This document shows, piece after piece, positions 62,501-64,000 of a stretch of 64,000 nt of DNA. A model generated the notes under the pieces. It ran no database searches. It saw only the letters and a list, made by a program, of their open reading frames with translations, and had not been told where the DNA came from. The number at the start of each line of letters is the position of its first letter. Position 1 is the stretch's first letter. A program made the translations under genes and the position numbers. Source of the stretch: Apostichopus japonicus. Lineage: Eukaryota; Echinodermata; Holothuroidea; Aspidochirotida; Stichopodidae. The DNA lies in the NCBI RefSeq assembly GCF_037975245.1, contig NC_092568.1:29640001-29704000 (forward strand). The letters are read 5' to 3'.

Positions 62501-64000
62501 ACTTTTTTTACTTTAGTGACCTTGCCACACGCAAATTTCAATTTGGCCCGAGATGGCTCTATGACCGATTATTCCGTAATTTACATTGGGGCAGTCAGCT
62601 TCACTTAAACGACAAGAAAAAGCAGGAACAATAACACCTTTGTTTCAAGCAGTGTATCAAATCTCCTCTCTTCCCTTTCAATGTTACGTTTACGTTTAAG
62701 TTAAAAAAATCGATGAGGGGCTATCGTATCCAGAGTTTCCGATATCTCTCTCCACTTTTTCCGCTTGGAAAATTGAAAAAACTTATTGTAGAGTCCACAT
62801 TCGTTCTGTTGCATCCCCCTACAACGCAATTTCTTGGCATTTTGCTAGTGGTTTAAGTTGTTTGTCGAGTCCAATACAGAGTAGGTTGCAACTAAACTTA
62901 CGCACTAAGTGCACACTGCTGAAGTACACTTCACTTTGTTATCATCAAAATGACGTCACATGTCACTGTAGATCACGTGATCATCAAATCACTTTTCGCG
63001 AAAAGCCCAATTTTTGTTTAAAAAATCAACGAGTTTAGGAATTTTTTTAAGGCCTTTCCCAACATCGGATTGACTTGAATTTTCACATGTGTAATATGGA
63101 AACCAACTAGAATACTCTTGAATAAAATCGTATTTTTTCGTCGATGCTGAAAAATCACTATCGTTCATCTTTAAGTGCGTCAATTATGAGCCCACCATGC
63201 TACTAGTAGCATGGTGACTTCGAAGTTTGGACACTTAAGACTTAAAACACCCCCAAACTAAATCTTCTGGTATAAATCACCTGAAAATATACTTCATATG
63301 GTGGGAGAATTGTGTTATAGTACGATACACGGCCAAACTTTCTTTCCTGCAAACTGTTTTTAAGTTGTTTTCCAAGAAGATTCTTCGTGATTGTGGAACT
63401 GGTATTTCTTTGCTAGAGTATTGCGAAGTTCGGACATGCAACCCACAGTGTGGCGCTGGTGATAAAATTGGTGGCGCAGTTGCTCTTTCAGTAATTATAA
63501 CAGACTTCATAGATCTTCGTCATTTTATTGACAAATATGTAAGTAATTTCTTGCATGCACACGGGTCATTTTGGAGAGAAAATAACTGTAGCTTCGTACT
63601 TTTTGGTGAAATTTGGCTCTTCCTGTATGTTTTCATAGTGATAATCGTGTATTTCTTAGGGTGTCCAAACTTCGCAGTATGCCGAACTTCGCAATACTGA
63701 CTATACTACTTACAAGGCTGAAACTGCAAGGTGGTGTGCAACTTGGTAATTCATCCCATGGTTGTAAGTTGTACTACAATGCTAGGCCTAACCTAAGTTT
63801 AGGCTAGTGGTAGTACTAGTAGCAGTCTACGAGTACGATTGCCAGTAATTTTGATGATAGGCATAACTTAGTCTTAGTGTTGCTACAGACAGCGCTTACT
63901 GTACCAATCAGAACAAGTGTAACATCCTGCTGAGCATTAACGTTACATATTACTAGTGACACATAGAAGTAAGCCTAAGTTACGTTACCTTTCCATCATT
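47519..64000 (-). CDS. SNX6: Sorting nexin of the SNX5/SNX6/SNX32 group (partial at its 5' end)
   Basis: PX-BAR sorting nexin; pairs with SNX1/2-type partners in the endosomal coat linked to retromer, sorting cargo from endosomes to the Golgi. Fifteen exons with GT/AG borders join in frame to about 408 codons (human SNX6 about 406): 63989-64000 (tentative), 60251-60295, 59855-59959, 56927-57037, 55937-56058, 54726-54849, 54187-54282, 53126-53231, 52329-52404, 49828-49867, 49033-49119, 48151-48396, 47519-47575. Two segments are split within this list as given per exon below. PX part: [62 protein letters not shown] part: [19 protein letters not shown] and [20 protein letters not shown]. Closer to SNX6 than SNX5 by eye, but invertebrates usually have one gene for the group. 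The canonical PX phosphoinositide-binding residues are atypical in this group. Confidence 0.95.
47979..47998. repeat. (CA)n microsatellite
   Basis: About ten CA units in the last SNX6 intron. Confidence 0.9.
48151..48396 (-). CDS. SNX6: SNX6 exon (long BAR helix)
   Basis: 246 bp, acceptor cgtttgacag, donor gtataa; encodes [20 protein letters not shown] and the [20 protein letters not shown] helix. Confidence 0.96.
49033..49119 (-). CDS. SNX6: SNX6 exon (BAR domain)
   Basis: 87 bp, acceptor tttctttgcag, donor gtaatg; encodes [20 protein letters not shown]. Confidence 0.94.
49828..49867 (-). CDS. SNX6: SNX6 micro-exon (BAR domain)
   Basis: 40 bp, acceptor ccttccaacag, donor gtgagt; encodes [13 protein letters not shown]. 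Phases fit both neighbours. Confidence 0.92.
51129..51157. repeat. (ATGA)n microsatellite
   Basis: About seven GAAT/ATGA units in an SNX6 intron. Confidence 0.9.
52329..52404 (-). CDS. SNX6: SNX6 exon (BAR domain)
   Basis: 76 bp, acceptor cttttttccag, donor gtgagt; encodes [20 protein letters not shown]. Confidence 0.9.
53126..53231 (-). CDS. SNX6: SNX6 exon (BAR domain)
   Basis: 106 bp, acceptor tgcacacag, donor gtgagt; encodes [20 protein letters not shown] and ends MTRSNK. Confidence 0.95.
53335..53508. repeat. Imperfect inverted repeat, MITE-like
   Basis: GTATTACATTCAGACCTAGG at the left and the complement of GTATTCTGACCTAGG at the right, 174 bp overall, in an SNX6 intron. No target duplication recognised. 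Confidence 0.45.
53696..53938 (-). repeat. tRNA-derived SINE, family B, copy 2
   Basis: Same family as 26645-26882. On the minus strand: A-box TTAGCTCAGTGG (53918-53929), B-box AGTTCGAGTC (53875-53884), a body with AATTTATAATCATGGACG and an AAAATACATACAAATACATA tail. Here the head shows no 13-bp expansion. It lies in an SNX6 intron, sense direction. Confidence 0.88.
54187..54282 (-). CDS. SNX6: SNX6 exon (linker into BAR)
   Basis: 96 bp, acceptor tgtctcacag, donor gtaaga; encodes [19 protein letters not shown]. Confidence 0.94.
54726..54849 (-). CDS. SNX6: SNX6 exon (end of PX domain)
   Basis: 124 bp, acceptor tattgtcag, donor gtaag; encodes [20 protein letters not shown] and [10 protein letters not shown]. 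Confidence 0.95.
54968..55105 (+). pseudogene. 3' end of a non-LTR retrotransposon (CR1/L2-like)
   Basis: Plus-strand frame ending in TGA at 55103-55105 reads [20 protein letters not shown] then [13 protein letters not shown]. This is the C-terminal tail typical of L2/CR1 reverse transcriptases ('R.V..WN.LP..VV.A.S...FK..LD'). Everything upstream is missing or decayed. Antisense in an SNX6 intron. Confidence 0.75.
55529..55753. repeat. 112-bp direct tandem duplication
   Basis: 55529-55640 and 55641-55753 are nearly identical; they differ at a few bases (e.g. CCTTCGG versus CCATTGG). Located in an SNX6 intron. Confidence 0.92.
55937..56058 (-). CDS. SNX6: SNX6 exon (PX proline loop)
   Basis: 122 bp, acceptor ctcctcaaag, donor gtaagt; encodes [20 protein letters not shown] and [16 protein letters not shown]. 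Confidence 0.95.
56278..56575 (+). repeat. tRNA-derived SINE
   Basis: A-box TGGGGCCAAGTGG (56286-56298), B-box GGGATTCGATCCC (56332-56344), body with CTTGTGGGCTTCTCCC and an (ATT)n tail near 56565. It is not the same family as 449-776 or family B. Confidence 0.8.
56927..57037 (-). CDS. SNX6: SNX6 exon (PX domain)
   Basis: 111 bp, acceptor gtcacaacag, donor gtaagt; encodes [20 protein letters not shown]. Confidence 0.95.
57038..59854. other. SNX6: Long SNX6 intron; only the small duplication noted
   Basis: Apart from 57646-57731 nothing recognisable was seen in either orientation; the short open frames here have no family features. Confidence 0.5.
57646..57731. repeat. Direct duplication of about 38 bp
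   Basis: TACTGTAGGAGAGATGTGTA followed by GGTTTGGTGAATAGAACA occurs twice in tandem, ten bases apart, in an SNX6 intron. Confidence 0.85.
59855..59959 (-). CDS. SNX6: SNX6 exon (start of PX domain)
   Basis: 105 bp, acceptor attttgacag, donor gtgagt; encodes [20 protein letters not shown]. Confidence 0.95.
60251..60295 (-). CDS. SNX6: SNX6 exon
   Basis: 45 bp, acceptor tattctaaag, donor gtaagt; encodes [15 protein letters not shown], the acidic N-terminal tail. Phase 0 at both ends. Confidence 0.85.
60752..63200 (-). mobile_element. TA-flanked repeat, family C, copy 2, split by a nested TTAA element
   Basis: Inverted relative to 38810-39743. Left end TAGTAAAGGTTTCATAATTG after TA at 60750-60751, with two GACGCACC motifs; right end GTGCGTCAATTATGAGCCC then ACCATGC before TA at 63201-63202. 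The middle is interrupted by 61324-63170. About 600 bp without the insert, longer than copy 1 by some 150 bp near 61050-61240. Confidence 0.75.
61324..63170. mobile_element. 1.85-kb TTAA-flanked element nested in family C
   Basis: TTAA at 61320-61323 and 63171-63174. Ends AGTGGAACGATAGTGA and complement of AGATGAACGATAGTGA. Family C copy 1 shows the empty site as a single TTAA at about 38836-38839. No transposase frame seen, so non-autonomous; piggyBac-type by target site only. Confidence 0.85.
63209..63703 (-). mobile_element. TA-flanked MITE, family D, copy 2
   Basis: Inverted copy of 38989-39486, 495 bp, between TA at 63207-63208 and TA at 63704-63705. It inserted six bases from the right end of family C copy 2. 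Confidence 0.82.
63989..64000 (-). CDS. SNX6: SNX6 first-exon end at window edge (tentative)
   Basis: The last 12 bases read NDGK in the frame required by the next exon, followed on the minus strand by a donor gtaacg. The exon continues outside the window, so the start codon cannot be seen. Confidence 0.5.

Overview
The window is animal nuclear DNA. Four protein genes are split into short exons with GT/AG borders, separated by AT-rich introns. Between them lie tRNA-derived SINEs, non-LTR retrotransposon tails, non-autonomous DNA transposons and an intact Ty3/gypsy element. The gene set (Nup133, a secreted RNase T2, EAPP, a single SNX5/6-type sorting nexin) and the repeat style suggest a marine invertebrate deuterostome, perhaps an echinoderm. 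That placement is an inference; no marker settles it.

Layout. (1) 194-2644, minus: three exons of the Nup133 N-terminal beta-propeller; the gene continues past the left edge and its first exon was not found. (2) 9005-20900, minus: a complete eight-exon RNase T2 gene, 274 codons, with a signal peptide, both catalytic motifs and eight cysteines. Part of its exon 5, including the splice acceptor, is tandemly repeated in the preceding intron. (3) 21-31 kb: no recognised gene; a TTAA-flanked MITE, a SINE with a 25-unit 13-bp minisatellite grown from its tRNA head, and a broken LINE reverse transcriptase. (4) 30943-36177: a very young Ty3/gypsy retrotransposon with near-identical 519-bp LTRs, a 4-bp target duplication, intact gag and pol, and a -1 slippery site in the overlap. 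(5) 38437-43374, plus: a complete four-exon EAPP gene, with three transposons in intron 1 and a long inverted repeat just upstream. (6) 47519-64000, minus: SNX6-type sorting nexin, 15 coding exons ending at the right edge. EAPP and SNX6 converge; from memory they are also neighbours in human 14q13.1, which would make this an old linkage.

The four genes have unrelated cell roles (nuclear pore scaffold, lysosomal/secreted RNase, nuclear E2F partner, retromer-linked endosomal sorting) and do not form a pathway. The most unusual content is in the repeats: three hammerhead-ribozyme-like motifs (one in a tRNA-headed SINE), a nested set of transposons whose copies act as each other's empty sites, and the decoy exon array in RNase T2. 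All gene models come from reading splice sites and protein resemblance by eye; no search or alignment program was run.
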